From: Anaerolineales bacterium
GTDB lineage: Bacteria > Chloroflexota > Anaerolineae > Anaerolineales > Villigracilaceae
Direction of reading: 5' to 3'
Length of the DNA: 9,867 bases
Assembly: GCA_016789485.1 (NCBI GenBank)
Contig: JAEURE010000077.1
Coordinates: forward strand, 1-9,867
Position 1 is the stretch's first letter, and each line of letters opens with the position of its first letter. The translations under genes were made by a program, and so were the position numbers. Below the pieces are notes generated by a model, which saw nothing but the letters and a program-made list of their open reading frames with translations, did no database searches and was not told the origin of the DNA. Of the stretch, positions 1 through 5,709 are shown in pieces.

Positions 1-1
1 C

Positions 2-133
2 CAGGATAGGCTGACTGCTTTAATGCAGGAGTTCGAGGGCGAGGAAAAACTGCCGCGTAGAAAGGGTTTGCAAGCCTACGCGCTGACGGTAGCGTTTTAT
101 CCAAGTTTTTATTTTGAAATCCCTTCAAAGTAA
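2..133 (+). CDS. C-terminal end of an unidentified protein (5' end outside window)
   Basis: An open frame runs from the window edge to a TAA at 131-133, giving 43 residues that begin QDRLTALMQEF and end FYPSFYFEIPSK. The composition (acidic and basic helix, then an aromatic tail YALTVAFYPSFYFEIP) is protein-like, and the frame is in the same direction as the MFS gene that follows 88 nt later. It therefore looks like the tail of a real upstream gene, perhaps in the same transcript. I do not recognise the family, and the fragment is too short to assign a function. An ordinary chance open frame of this length is possible but less likely given the composition. Confidence 0.55.
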   Translation, partial: QDRLTALMQEFEGEEKLPRRKGLQAYALTVAFYPSFYFEIPSK

Positions 134-139
134 TTTTTA

Positions 140-164
140 CCTGCCGTTCATCAAATGAAACAGG
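140..164 (+). other. Imperfect hairpin upstream of the MFS gene
   Basis: CCTG (140-143) pairs with CAGG (161-164), and TTCAT (147-151) pairs with ATGAA (155-159) around a CAA loop, with an internal bulge. No run of T follows, so it is not a convincing intrinsic terminator for the gene ending at 133. It could be a leader structure or have no role. The rest of the 88-nt spacer (134-221) is AT-rich. I see no promoter there that I would defend. Confidence 0.25.
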
Positions 165-221
165 CAATAGTGACAAATTATTAATATTTATTGATCGTTC
201 GATAATTTAGAGGAGAGAGCT

Positions 222-1559
222 ATGACAGAATCTACAATTGATGAAAATATTGCCAAAACTACACCCAGAGATATGCGGGCTTTTCTGACCATCTGGTTTG
301 GACAGTTGATCTCCATGCTCGGTTCAGGCTTAACCCGTTTTGCCCTAGGGGTGTGGATTTTCGCTGAAACAGGCCAGGCAACGCCTTTTGCGATTACCGT
401 GTTGCTTGGGAACCTGCCGGGCCTGCTGCTGATGCCTGTTGCGGGCTCACTGGCAGACCGTTGGAATCGCCGTCGCATCATGATCCTTGCCGATACCGGC
501 AGCGCCTTGTTGACTTTGATGATTGCGTTTTTCCTCTTCCAGGGCGATCTTATGATCTGGCATATTTACATCCTGGTGACCCTGGGCTCGGTTTGTAGCG
601 CATTTCAGGAGCCTGCCTATAGCGCATCCATTGTGATGCTTGTACCAAAAGAGAAATTGGGCAATGCCAACGGCATGGTTCAGATGGGACAAGCGTTGGC
701 TTCAGTGATTACGCCGTTGCTGGCAGGCGCGTTATTTGTTTCCATCGGGTTGAATGGAATCATTCTGATCGATTTCATCACATTCTTTTTTGCCATCGGC
801 GCTCTGTTCTTAATTCACATTCCCCAGCCTGTTCAAACAAGGGCGGAACATAAAAGCTCGAACCTATGGAGCGATATTCACTTTGGCTGGAATTATCTGT
901 GGCATCGACCCGGGTTGTTTGGTTTGCTTATGTATTATGCAATGGTCAATTTTCTGCTCAACTGGTCGGGCGTTTTGATCACCCCCATGGTGCTTACAAG
1001 TTTTTCACCCAGTGTCCTTGGCGTCATCCAAACTGCTTTGGGAGTTGGAATGCTTGCGGGCAGCATCATCATGAGTTCATGGGGTGGACCAAAGCGACGT
1101 ATTCCAGCTGTCATCGGATTTATTTCGCTGGCGTGGATCGGATTTCTTATTGCAGGACTCCGCCCGCATCCTTTCTACATTGGAGCTGGTCTTTTCATCC
1201 TGATGTTTTTCATCCCCTTGGCATCTGGAAACAGTCAGGTTGTCTTTCAATCCAAAGTTGCCCCCGAGGTGCAGGGACGTGTTTTCTCCATTCGTTCGAT
1301 GATGTCACAATCCATGATGCCGCTTGCTTTTGTGACGGCAGGTCCGCTGGCAGATTATGTTTTCGAGCCACTCATGAAAGATGGGGGAGTATTGGCTGAT
1401 TCCTTTATCGGCGGGCTGCTGGGGACTGGTCCCGGGCGCGGGATTGGGTTGATGTTTGTAGTTGCCGGGTCGGTGGCATTGATCGTGAGTGCATTTGTTT
1501 ACGCAAATCCCCGCATCCGCAATGTGGAAGATGAGATACCGGATGCTGCTGCATCTTAA
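222..1559 (+). CDS. MFS transporter, probable drug or metabolite exporter
   Basis: This 445-residue protein is an inner-membrane major facilitator, probably a proton-driven exporter of the MFS_3 (EntS-like) group. It is close to the usual length for a 12-helix member. About twelve hydrophobic segments can be followed, starting near residues 20-45 and ending near 405-428, with a polar central loop near 203-222. The motif A loop between helices 2 and 3 is clear: GSLADRWNRRR at residues 75-85. A second conserved loop, EVQGRVFSIRS, lies near 349-359, as in EntS-like exporters. The start is supported by AGGAGAGAGCT just before the ATG. A strong terminator follows the stop directly. The substrate cannot be read from the sequence; no siderophore or resistance genes are adjacent. 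Confidence 0.9.
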   Translation: MTESTIDENIAKTTPRDMRAFLTIWFGQLISMLGSGLTRFALGVWIFAETGQATPFAITVLLGNLPGLLLMPVAGSLADRWNRRRIMILADTGSALLTLMIAFFLFQGDLMIWHIYILVTLGSVCSAFQEPAYSASIVMLVPKEKLGNANGMVQMGQALASVITPLLAGALFVSIGLNGIILIDFITFFFAIGALFLIHIPQPVQTRAEHKSSNLWSDIHFGWNYLWHRPGLFGLLMYYAMVNFLLNWSGVLITPMVLTSFSPSVLGVIQTALGVGMLAGSIIMSSWGGPKRRIPAVIGFISLAWIGFLIAGLRPHPFYIGAGLFILMFFIPLASGNSQVVFQSKVAPEVQGRVFSIRSMMSQSMMPLAFVTAGPLADYVFEPLMKDGGVLADSFIGGLLGTGPGRGIGLMFVVAGSVALIVSAFVYANPRIRNVEDEIPDAAAS

Positions 1560-1601
1560 TAAAAAACGAGCCGCTTTGCAAAGTGGCTCGTTTTTTATTA
1601 A
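1556..1601. terminator. Bidirectional intrinsic terminator between convergent genes
   Basis: A perfect 17-bp inverted repeat (1556-1572 against 1585-1601) has A-runs on the left arm and T-runs on the right arm. Its GC core is CGAGCC/GGCTCG, and the 12-nt loop can itself pair further (GCTT/AAGT with a wobble). Either strand gives a hairpin followed by a U-tract. It overlaps the MFS stop codon and ends 2 nt before the stop of the convergent yjbQ gene, so it should serve both. Confidence 0.92.
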
Positions 1602-1602
1602 C

Positions 1603-1968
1603 CTATTCGCCAATGATCTTGACTAACACTCGCTTCCTGCGTTTGCCATCGAACTCACCGTAAAAAATTTGTTCCCAGGTGCCAAAATCCAATTCGCCAT
1701 TTGTCACAGCTACAACTACTTCACGCCCCATGATTTGCCGTTTCATGTGAGCGTCGGCATTGTCTTCACCTGTTTCATTGTGTCGATACTGGTTGATTGG
1801 GTCATGGGGGGCAAGTTTCTCCAGCCATTTGTCGTAATCGTGGTGCAAACCAGATTCATCGTCATTGATAAATACGGAGGCAGTGATATGCATTGCGTTC
1901 ACAAGGCAAAGTCCTTCTCGGATTCCGCTTTCATGCAGGGCTTCCTCCACCTGGGGGGTAATATTCAC
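1603..1968 (-). CDS. yjbQ: YjbQ/UPF0047 family protein (5' end uncertain, probable frameshift)
   Basis: This is a member of the YjbQ (UPF0047) family; some members have weak thiamine-phosphate synthase activity, but the physiological role is unsettled. Hallmarks are clear: [27 protein letters not shown], the [13 protein letters not shown] segment with conserved His and Lys, and [20 protein letters not shown] near the C-terminus. The coordinates use the first available start, a GTG. That would remove the family's first strand: the same frame stays open upstream to 2088 and encodes [17 protein letters not shown] directly before it, which is typical YjbQ N-terminal sequence. No ATG, GTG or TTG exists in that upstream stretch. 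An ATG at 2077-2075 lies in the neighbouring frame and joins up if one base is removed from a six-T run at 2044-2039. So the real gene probably spans about 1603-2077 with a frameshift (sequencing error or true lesion). It is last in the response-regulator operon. Confidence 0.85.
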   Translation of the reverse strand: MNITPQVEEALHESGIREGLCLVNAMHITASVFINDDESGLHHDYDKWLEKLAPHDPINQYRHNETGEDNADAHMKRQIMGREVVVAVTNGELDFGTWEQIFYGEFDGKRRKRVLVKIIGE

Positions 1969-2016
1969 AAAGCCGCGGCGGGTGGGGAGATTGAACCAGA
2001 GTTCATTACGGTAGGA

Positions 2017-2077
2017 TTTCTTATTCTGCCCTTCTATGAAAAAATTTATCTTTGGAGATTTTACTTGACTCTCGCAT
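2017..2077 (-). other. Probable frameshifted 5' end of yjbQ
   Basis: The ATG at 2077-2075 reads [13 protein letters not shown] and then runs into a six-T tract (2044-2039), after which its frame stops. The conserved yjbQ frame has no standard start codon but continues [16 protein letters not shown] past the same tract. Removing one T fuses the two into a single frame. The family usually starts close to the KSYRNELWF strand, so the extra 18 or so residues would be an unusual leader. The ATG is 28 nt after the stop of the upstream gene, and its ribosome binding site is poor. Confidence 0.5.
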
Positions 2078-2105
2078 AAAGAGGTAGTTCAGTTTCACAG
2101 GAATG

Positions 2106-2963
2106 TTATGCTGGTGAAATTCGGCTTGCCCAGAGGGCTTTGCAAGCCAGGGCTGTGTCATGTTCTAGAATCAGGTTTCGCTCCATATTCACGTTGTTCT
2201 TCATCAATAGAACCGAAAACTTCTGCCACTTCTGCATTGGCTTGCTTTCCACGTTCAACACAACTTTACGGGGACAAATGGTGATCACCCAACCATAAGA
2301 TGCGCCGCGCGCTTTGTCTTCTTCCACAAGAACGATCGACTGGTCGGTCAAGGCGAATATGGAAGTCGGCGCAATAGGTCGGCTGAAAAACCGCAGGAAC
2401 TGTTCCTTGATGCGAGGCTGGAAGACATACCCCAATAAACGTTCACCGGGGCGCAATGCGTACAAACGCAGCCCGTTCATAAACTTGAAGGACTCTTTGT
2501 TCAACTGATCCAGAATGGCTTTATTCTGCTCTCGTGTGGTTTCATCTAGATTGGGGTTGTACCTCATCTGCAAGAACTGGCGCAACGTGTTATCCAGAAG
2601 ATATTGTCCAACAGTGTTGTATTCCGCGATGGCGCGAACCAGTTCGCCGTTAACTTCAACCGCTACTTCCAAAGAGCCGTACAGCAAAATCAGCTTGTGA
2701 TGAATATATATCAGGGATTCGGCGGGAAGATAATTTGCTGTGAGCGGCTTGCCGTCTTGAACATGAAGCATGCCATGCGTTGTGGAGAGGAGAGCTTGTC
2801 TTGGAACACCGCCTCTTTTCATAAAGGGCTGAGGCGGAAGCATCAAGATGGAATGAATCGACTCTTCCTCTGGCAGATAGGATTGAACCGCCTGTTGAAA
2901 TTCCTGCGGCAGGTCTGTCAAGGCTTTCACTACAAAGGGGAAAGGGTTTTCTCTGGGCATCAT
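2106..2963 (-). CDS. Unrecognised cytoplasmic protein with two PH-like halves
   Basis: I do not recognise this 285-residue protein as a named family. It has no signal peptide or membrane helix and is predicted to be soluble, rich in beta strands. Two parts look related. The first, about residues 33-110, has a glutamate-led start (EEESIHSILMLPPQ), then LLSTTHGMLHVQDGK and a hydrophobic strand series. The second, about 171-265, has PGERLLGYVFQPRI, then SIFALTDQSIVLVEEDK and another strand series. This 'GE, strand, T-D/H, hydrophobic strand, acidic turn' pattern resembles bacterial PH-like domains, which would make it a tandem PH-like protein; that is inference. A helical linker (about 112-165) joins the halves. 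The start ATGATG overlaps the stop of a preceding short frame (TAATG), suggesting translational coupling. It sits between a response regulator and yjbQ in one direction. Confidence 0.75.
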   Translation of the reverse strand: MMPRENPFPFVVKALTDLPQEFQQAVQSYLPEEESIHSILMLPPQPFMKRGGVPRQALLSTTHGMLHVQDGKPLTANYLPAESLIYIHHKLILLYGSLEVAVEVNGELVRAIAEYNTVGQYLLDNTLRQFLQMRYNPNLDETTREQNKAILDQLNKESFKFMNGLRLYALRPGERLLGYVFQPRIKEQFLRFFSRPIAPTSIFALTDQSIVLVEEDKARGASYGWVITICPRKVVLNVESKPMQKWQKFSVLLMKNNVNMERNLILEHDTALACKALWASRISPA

Positions 2964-3091
2964 TATGAACTCACAAACTTAAACTCAATATTGCTGATCC
3001 CAATTTCTGCCAAATCAGCCGCTTCTTTCCCCAACAATGCGCTTGCTATGGCTCCATTGAAATTTTCCGCCGCCTTAACACGCCCTTCTCC
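2963..3091 (-). pseudogene. Orphan coding-like frame without a start codon, coupled to the next gene
   Basis: A 42-residue frame ends in TAA that overlaps the next gene's ATG as TAATG. It reads GEGRVKAAENFNGAI and continues through a second amphipathic stretch to NIEFKFVSS. The alanine/glutamate-rich helix plus a final strand looks like the C-terminus of a compact domain. A TAG at 3094-3092 closes the frame on its 5' side, and there is no ATG or GTG inside it; the only standard candidates are two adjacent TTG codons in the middle. GGGAGAAGGG near 3083-3092 resembles a ribosome binding site, followed by a GTG in another frame that gives only 11 codons. The best reading is a remnant or frameshifted small gene between the response regulator (stop 22 nt away) and the 285-residue protein. 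Family unknown. Confidence 0.4.
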
Positions 3092-3113
3092 CTATGTCAA
3101 GGTGAATTGTTTT

Positions 3114-3476
3114 TTATGAAGAAGGAAGCAGAGCCTCGATTCTTAAAATAAGTTCATCCAGATCAAAGGGTTTCGCAAGGTAGTCATTTGCGCCAAAGGT
3201 GGTGGCTTTGCTGTTGCTGTTATCCAGGGCGGTGATGATTAGAATCGGGGTCCGTGAAAAGTTTGGGTCTGCGCGCAATTCCCTCGTAAGCGTGAAACCA
3301 TCTGGCGGAGGCATCATAATATCCAGGATAAAGAGATCAGGGCGCAGGGAACGTGCTGTCTGGATTGCCTTTGAACTCTCATTGATGGCAGTGACCTGAT
3401 ATCTTCTTGAGGATAGAAATCTGTCCAGAAGTGTGGTTACTTTTTCGTCATCGTCAACGATCAGAATTTTGGCCAT
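3114..3476 (-). CDS. Single-domain response regulator (CheY-like receiver)
   Basis: This 120-residue protein is a complete receiver domain with no output domain, so it would act by protein-protein contact after phosphorylation by a histidine kinase. All key residues are present: the acidic pocket D8-D9-D10 in ILIVDDDEK, the phospho-acceptor D52 in FILDIMMPPPDG, the switch residue T82 in LIITALD and the invariant K102 in YLAKPFD. The DIMMPPPDG turn has an extra proline compared with the common DxMMPxxDG. The start is supported by CAGGGAAAAATT before the ATG. It is the first gene of the minus-strand run ending at yjbQ, with a good promoter candidate about 80 nt upstream. No partner kinase is in the window; the closest signalling gene is the divergent PilZ protein. 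Confidence 0.93.
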   Translation of the reverse strand: MAKILIVDDDEKVTTLLDRFLSSRRYQVTAINESSKAIQTARSLRPDLFILDIMMPPPDGFTLTRELRADPNFSRTPILIITALDNSNSKATTFGANDYLAKPFDLDELILRIEALLPSS

Positions 3477-3557
3477 AATTTTTCCCTGGGTATTGTTTTA
3501 TTTTAATAAATGCTTTCTTTAAGAAACTATTGAGAAAATCTGAGTCGATTTTTGTAT

Positions 3558-3588
3558 ATTATACCCTTTGTACTAAATGATTTTGCAA
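3558..3588 (-). promoter_or_regulatory. Candidate sigma-70 promoter for the response regulator operon
   Basis: On the minus strand a perfect -10 hexamer TATAAT (3563-3558) is preceded by TTGCAA (3588-3583, four of six matches to TTGACA). The spacer is 19 nt, or 18 nt if the hexamer is taken one base further in. Transcription would start near 3551, leaving a leader of about 75 nt before the ATG at 3476. The perfect -10 in the right place is the main support; the long spacer is the weak point. Confidence 0.55.
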
Positions 3589-3888
3589 ACTTTACTGCGA
3601 TATATTGCTTTATTGAAGGCGAATAAATGAAAAGCATGGGTTTTGCAATGATTTTGAAATCTTCAGAGAATACTGACGTAATTCCGCGCTGACATTGGGG
3701 TGTTTGCGATGCGCAAAGCATCAGTGTAGGTGTTTCTTTCGTAAGGATTGACTCTGTATCGGCGGTGGGGGAGGCGCGCAGTTTATTTGAGATGCAGAAA
3801 TGCGCAGAGTAGGTATTGCTCTGAAAATTTTGTAAGAAAAAGTCACACGCAACTCTTCTCTGATCGCAATGAAGACAGCGGAAACTTA

Positions 3889-3903
3889 TTAAGTGTAACT
3901 TAA
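3889..3903. promoter_or_regulatory. Operator-like dyad next to the PilZ gene promoter
   Basis: TTAAGT-GTA-ACTTAA is a perfect 6-3-6 inverted repeat ending 6 nt before the candidate -35 hexamer of the PilZ gene. The position fits an activator or repressor half-site pair. No regulator is identified, and a chance dyad in AT-rich DNA is possible. Confidence 0.3.
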
Positions 3904-3909
3904 GTCCCA

Positions 3910-3937
3910 TTGTAATTTTTTCAGCGGAGGCTATACT
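3910..3937 (+). promoter_or_regulatory. Candidate sigma-70 promoter for the PilZ gene
   Basis: TTGTAA (3910-3915, four of six to consensus) and TATACT (3932-3937, five of six) are separated by 16 nt. The start site would be near 3944, giving a leader of about 58 nt ending in AAGGAGAAATCT before the ATG at 4002. Confidence 0.5.
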
Positions 3938-4001
3938 ATTAATGGTGAAAGGTCTAACACGGACATTCCATTTTTATTGGTGATAGAAAAGGAGAAATCT
4001 A

Positions 4002-4358
4002 ATGGAATCGGAGCGGCGTGCTGCAAAGAGAAAAAGGTTTACTTATTACATGAGGGTGATGGACGCCAACTCGCTGCAATTGATCGGGTATTTAACCCAG
4101 ATCAGCGCGGTCGGTATTCAGGTGGATAGTGAAAAACCCCTCCCTGTAAATACGAATTTTAAACTGCGGGTGGATTTGACCACAGACATCGCCAATAAGA
4201 CCATGATGATCTTTAATGGTCGCAGTAAGTGGTGTCAGCCAGACCCGGCTGAACCAAATTCGTTCAATGTCGGTTTTGAAGTGACTTTGTTGTCGCGTGA
4301 AGACACCGAGATTTTCAACCGTATGATCGAAAAATATGCAACAGAAAGCAGTTGGTAG
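4002..4358 (+). CDS. PilZ-domain protein, probable cyclic-di-GMP receptor
   Basis: This 118-residue protein is a stand-alone PilZ domain, a fold that usually binds cyclic-di-GMP and passes the signal to a partner by direct contact. The basic N-terminal motif is present as R6-AAK-R10 (RxxxR), followed by F13. The second motif, normally (D/N)xSxxG, appears as QISAVG at residues 33-38, so the serine and glycine are kept but the Asp/Asn is glutamine. The later strands (FKLRVDLT, IFNGRSKWCQ, FNVGFEV) follow the usual barrel order, and a final helix runs from about residue 98. Length is normal for a single-domain member. The start has a strong AAGGAGAAATCT ribosome binding site. It lies head-to-head with the response regulator gene, suggesting a shared signalling context. 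Binding is likely but not certain because of the glutamine. Confidence 0.85.
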   Translation: MESERRAAKRKRFTYYMRVMDANSLQLIGYLTQISAVGIQVDSEKPLPVNTNFKLRVDLTTDIANKTMMIFNGRSKWCQPDPAEPNSFNVGFEVTLLSREDTEIFNRMIEKYATESSW

Positions 4359-4372
4359 AACGGCCTACGGCC

Positions 4373-4398
4373 TTCGAATTCGAATCGTTATGTACATA
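4373..4398. promoter_or_regulatory. Two adjacent palindromes upstream of the metal transporter
   Basis: The perfect palindrome TTCGAATTCGAA (4373-4384) is followed 4 nt later by the perfect palindrome TATGTACATA (4389-4398). A small stem GGCC-TAC-GGCC lies just before them (4362-4372). They sit 15 nt after the PilZ stop and 75-100 nt before the transporter start. Such paired dyads can be operator sites, for instance for a metal-responsive repressor, but neither matches a consensus I can name. Confidence 0.3.
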
Positions 4399-4472
4399 TA
4401 TGAAAACGATGATAAATGGCAGGTGTAATAAAGAAAATGCGGCGTAGAATAAAAGCATCAAGGAGATACACA

Positions 4473-5171
4473 ATGCCTAAACGTCATTTTGAAATTCATT
4501 ATGCAGATCGGATTGGCTGGCTGCGCGCTGCCGTACTGGGCGCCAATGATGGAATTGTTTCGACGGCAAGTTTGGTGGTGGGCGTGGCAGCTGCCAGCGC
4601 GGTCCGCGGCGATGTAATGATCGCAGGGATTGCGGGATTGGTGGCTGGCGCGATGTCCATGGCGGCGGGTGAATATGTTTCCGTCAGTTCTCAAGCGGAT
4701 ACTGAAAAAGCAGACCTGGCACGCGAGAAAAAGGAACTTGAGACGGATGATGCCGGGGAGCGCCGCGAGCTGGCGAATATCTACATCAAGCGCGGACTGG
4801 AACCTGCTCTGGCGAAAAAGGTTGCCGATCAACTCATGGCGAAAGATGCGTTGATGGCGCATGCGCGCGATGAACTTGGGTTGAGCGAGATCCATACCGC
4901 CCAGCCGATTCAGGCGGCACTGGCTTCTGCTTTGTCGTTTGCAGTAGGTGCTGTACTGCCTTTATTGGCGGTGTTAATTGCCCCTCCCAGTTTGATGATT
5001 CCATTGGTGGTGGGCAGTACGTTGTTCTTTTTGGCGCTGATGGGAATTCTGGCTGCCTACCTCGGCGGCGCAAATATGTGGATTGGAGCGTTGCGCGTCA
5101 CATTTTGGGGGCTGCTTGCCATGCTGGCAACTGCTTTGGTGGGAAAACTATTCGGCACCACTGTTGCATGA
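4473..5171 (+). CDS. VIT1/CCC1-family iron/manganese transporter
   Basis: This 232-residue membrane protein belongs to the VIT1/CCC1 family, which moves Fe2+ or Mn2+ out of the cytoplasm, usually against protons. Family marks are clear: GANDGIVSTASLVVGV in the first helix, GAMSMAAGEYVSVSSQADTE closing the second, a charged cytosolic stretch of about 80 residues rich in Glu/Asp/Lys (metal-binding region in the family), and three further helices from about residue 148 to the end. It lacks the extra N-terminal ferritin-like domain seen in some bacterial homologues. I chose the ATG at 4473 because AAGGAGATACACA precedes it and the MPKRHFEIHYADRIGWLRAAVLG start fits the family. An in-frame ATG at 4416 would add 19 basic residues without a good binding site. 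It follows the PilZ gene by 114 nt and may have its own control region. Confidence 0.92.
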   Translation: MPKRHFEIHYADRIGWLRAAVLGANDGIVSTASLVVGVAAASAVRGDVMIAGIAGLVAGAMSMAAGEYVSVSSQADTEKADLAREKKELETDDAGERRELANIYIKRGLEPALAKKVADQLMAKDALMAHARDELGLSEIHTAQPIQAALASALSFAVGAVLPLLAVLIAPPSLMIPLVVGSTLFFLALMGILAAYLGGANMWIGALRVTFWGLLAMLATALVGKLFGTTVA

Positions 5172-5194
5172 TGAATAGTTGAATAGATCATGAA

Positions 5195-5235
5195 TATAAA
5201 AAGAGCGCGAATTTCGTGTCCGCGCTCTTTTTATA
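5195..5235. terminator. Bidirectional intrinsic terminator
   Basis: A perfect 15-bp inverted repeat (5195-5209 against 5221-5235) has the GC core GAGCGCG/CGCGCTC, an 11-nt loop and A/T-runs on both flanks. It lies between the rightward transporter gene and the leftward Imm10-like gene, 24 and 10 nt from their stops, and should end both transcripts. Confidence 0.93.
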
Positions 5236-5244
5236 CGGTGTAAA

Positions 5245-5622
5245 CTATAGCTCCTGAAAAACGTCGAATGTCTCAAAGATGCGCCGCAGGGTGGCGCGGA
5301 CAGATTCGAAGACTTCATCATTTACATTAAACTCAACCATCACTTCTTGAAAATCCTCTTCTTTGAATTTCTCGACAATCCGCTGTTCCAAACGGACCTC
5401 GATGCTGTTGCGTGAAAGCCGTACAAATTCCAACCCTCCATAACTGCCGTAGGACTGGTCATTGATCTCAAAATAATAGTTGCTGTCTTCAAAACCCTTT
5501 TCGATGGGGCGCGAGAATGAAAGGACAGACGGTTGATCGGGGTCTGTCTCTGGGTCAGCAAACATGACGTTTGCCGTTGTGGAGTTGGTGTACGGCTCAA
5601 CATACGTGGCGATGAATTTCAT
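5245..5622 (-). CDS. Small Imm10-like protein of unproven function
   Basis: This 125-residue soluble protein has no signal peptide. The order of features resembles the Imm10 family of polymorphic-toxin immunity proteins: an N-terminal strand, LSFSRPIE near residues 34-41, the motif DSNYYFEINDQSYGSYGG at 46-63, a strand series FVRLSRNSIEVRLE, then a hydrophobic strand VMVEFNV and a C-terminal amphipathic helix with RATLRRIFE. I assign this from memory of the family pattern, so it is provisional; Imm10-like proteins also occur away from toxins. The start at 5622 is backed by GAGGAGAGTTATC before the ATG; an in-frame ATG 60 nt upstream lacks a site. It is last in the minus-strand cluster, 87 nt after the preceding gene. 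No toxin gene is adjacent. Confidence 0.75.
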   Translation of the reverse strand: MKFIATYVEPYTNSTTANVMFADPETDPDQPSVLSFSRPIEKGFEDSNYYFEINDQSYGSYGGLEFVRLSRNSIEVRLEQRIVEKFKEEDFQEVMVEFNVNDEVFESVRATLRRIFETFDVFQEL

Positions 5623-5709
5623 GATAACTCTCCTCGATTTTAGTTTTGAATGTATTTTATTTCGGGTTTTCTTGTTGTGCATCCCACTTTGGAGGGAGTA
5701 TTTCTCGTT

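Larger units (their letters stand above)
3477..4001. other. 525-bp divergent intergenic region
   Basis: This gap separates the leftward response regulator from the rightward PilZ gene. It holds a candidate promoter for each and two short dyads: TTTGCG-ATG-CGCAAA at 3703-3717 and TTAAGT-GTA-ACTTAA at 3889-3903. Overlapping the first dyad, GATGC (3708-3712) and GCATC (3718-3722) could also form a small hairpin. One minus-strand open frame of 127 codons (3527-3910) covers most of it, but I reject it as a gene. The middle, roughly 3600-3880, is long enough for a small RNA or for the remains of a lost gene, but I see no defining structure. Confidence 0.5.

Noticed and set aside
185..221. ATCG-TT-CGAT dyad and GATAAT hexamer before the MFS gene as operator and promoter
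   Set aside because: The hexamer is so close to the ribosome binding site that transcription would start inside it; the dyad is short and in AT-rich DNA.
866..1399. A 177-codon plus-strand frame inside the MFS gene
   Set aside because: It is a shifted frame of a clear 12-helix transporter, with Trp/Cys/His-rich composition and no start site.
2604..3119. A 171-codon plus-strand open frame
   Set aside because: It is antisense to the 285-residue protein and the orphan frame, with low-complexity composition and no start signal; a shadow.
3527..3910. A 127-codon minus-strand open frame filling the divergent intergenic region
   Set aside because: It is rich in Cys, Ser and Thr with no domain-like pattern, has no ribosome binding site before its ATG, and its 3' end covers the best promoter candidate for the response regulator.
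4416..4472. Upstream ATG that would extend the VIT1/CCC1 protein by 19 residues
   Set aside because: The added residues are basic and not family-like, and the ATG at 4473 has a strong AAGGAGATACACA site.
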